Below are positions 43,664 to 43,788 of a stretch of DNA of 43,788 bases, one piece after another. The notes under the pieces are model-generated. The model ran no database searches, was not told where the DNA came from, and saw only the letters and a program-made list of their open reading frames with translations. Each line of letters begins with the position of its first letter. The stretch's first letter is position 1. A program made the translations under genes and the position numbers. Source of the stretch: Vacuolonema iberomarrocanum LEGE 07170 (GTDB lineage Bacteria; Cyanobacteriota; Cyanobacteriia; Elainellales; Elainellaceae); assembly GCA_015207365.1 (NCBI GenBank), contig JADEXA010000062.1, positions 1 through 43,788 on the forward strand, in the 5' to 3' direction.

Positions 43664-43788
43664 TATAGCGTTTCCTATTCTAGTGAGGTACACTTAGAAT
43701 AGAATGTTTATTTCCTAGGGGACGACTTGAGGTGCAACCCTATTCGCTTGACTTCCGTAAAAAGATTATCGATATCTACGTTAAAGAA
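43664..43788 (+). mobile_element. Left end of an IS630-type insertion sequence, cut by the window
   Basis: The segment begins TATAGCGTTTCC, with a short imperfect inverted repeat (ATTCTAGTG/CACTTAGAAT) inside, then the start of a transposase frame. The boundary TATAGCG is inferred from the match to the ends of the palindromic elements and from TA targeting by IS630 elements. The right end lies beyond the window. Confidence 0.55.
43732..43788 (+). CDS. IS630-family transposase, N-terminal fragment
   Basis: Nineteen codons from GTG 43732 to the window edge read MQPYSLDFRKKIIDIYVKE. The PYSLDFRKKII pattern is the first helix of the helix-turn-helix domain that opens IS630-family (DDE) transposases. 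The gene continues past the window, so completeness cannot be judged. Confidence 0.7.
   Translation, partial: MQPYSLDFRKKIIDIYVKE

Noticed and set aside
1..43788. CRISPR array
   Set aside because: The repeats present are palindromes scattered singly or in pairs; no regularly spaced direct repeats with unique spacers and no cas genes are seen.

Overview
The window comes from a cyanobacterium. The evidence is a split rpoC1/rpoC2 pair with a very large insertion in the RpoC2 trigger loop, a phycobilisome core gene (apcF), an LL-diaminopimelate aminotransferase of the type used by cyanobacteria and plants, and HIP1 octamers (GCGATCGC) scattered through genes and spacers. Base composition looks balanced (about half G+C), which suits a freshwater or terrestrial lineage better than a low-GC marine one. 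The exact genus cannot be read from the sequence alone.

Layout. 1-7.6 kb (minus strand): a surface-polysaccharide cluster with all four dTDP-L-rhamnose genes (rfbC, rfbD, rfbA, rfbB) interleaved with three glycosyltransferase genes. 8.3-10 kb (minus): ispD (isoprenoid synthesis) and an isoaspartyl peptidase/asparaginase. 10.3-12.8 kb: a small DUF2256 zinc protein (minus), then trmJ, rpsT and tatD (plus). 13.3-22.7 kb (plus): rpoB-rpoC1-rpoC2 ending in a strong intrinsic terminator. 23.2-24.6 kb: a protein of unknown function made of two copies of one domain, facing apcF across a shared bidirectional terminator. 25.5-27 kb: glnA with its terminator. 27.2-29.9 kb (minus): a GAF-GAF-PAS class III adenylate cyclase. 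30.1-32.6 kb (minus): a GT2-GT4 double glycosyltransferase. 34.1 kb: tRNA-Gln(UUG). 34.3-35.2 kb: an isolated polyamine-type ABC permease. 35.4-37.2 kb (plus): a zinc-ribbon membrane protein, an RNase III, and an abutting small-protein/HNH-nuclease pair. 37.4-41 kb (minus): an RDD membrane protein, rpmG, rpsR and an RNase II-family exonuclease. 41.4-43.5 kb (plus): dapL and a DUF697-SHOCT protein. The window ends inside the start of an IS630-type transposase.

Most coding content is housekeeping. The least explained material is in the spacers. Several families of near-perfect palindromes of about 60-115 bp occur there. Two copies of one family lie in opposite orientation with terminal TATAGCG, the same bases that begin the apparent IS630 left end at 43664. 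Two copies of another family differ by paired changes in both arms, so the hairpin is kept while the sequence changes. These look like non-autonomous palindromic mobile elements. The other candidates worth testing are the duplicated-domain protein at 23254-23838 and the small-protein/HNH pair at 36674-37225. I did not find a clearly new defence or metabolic system.
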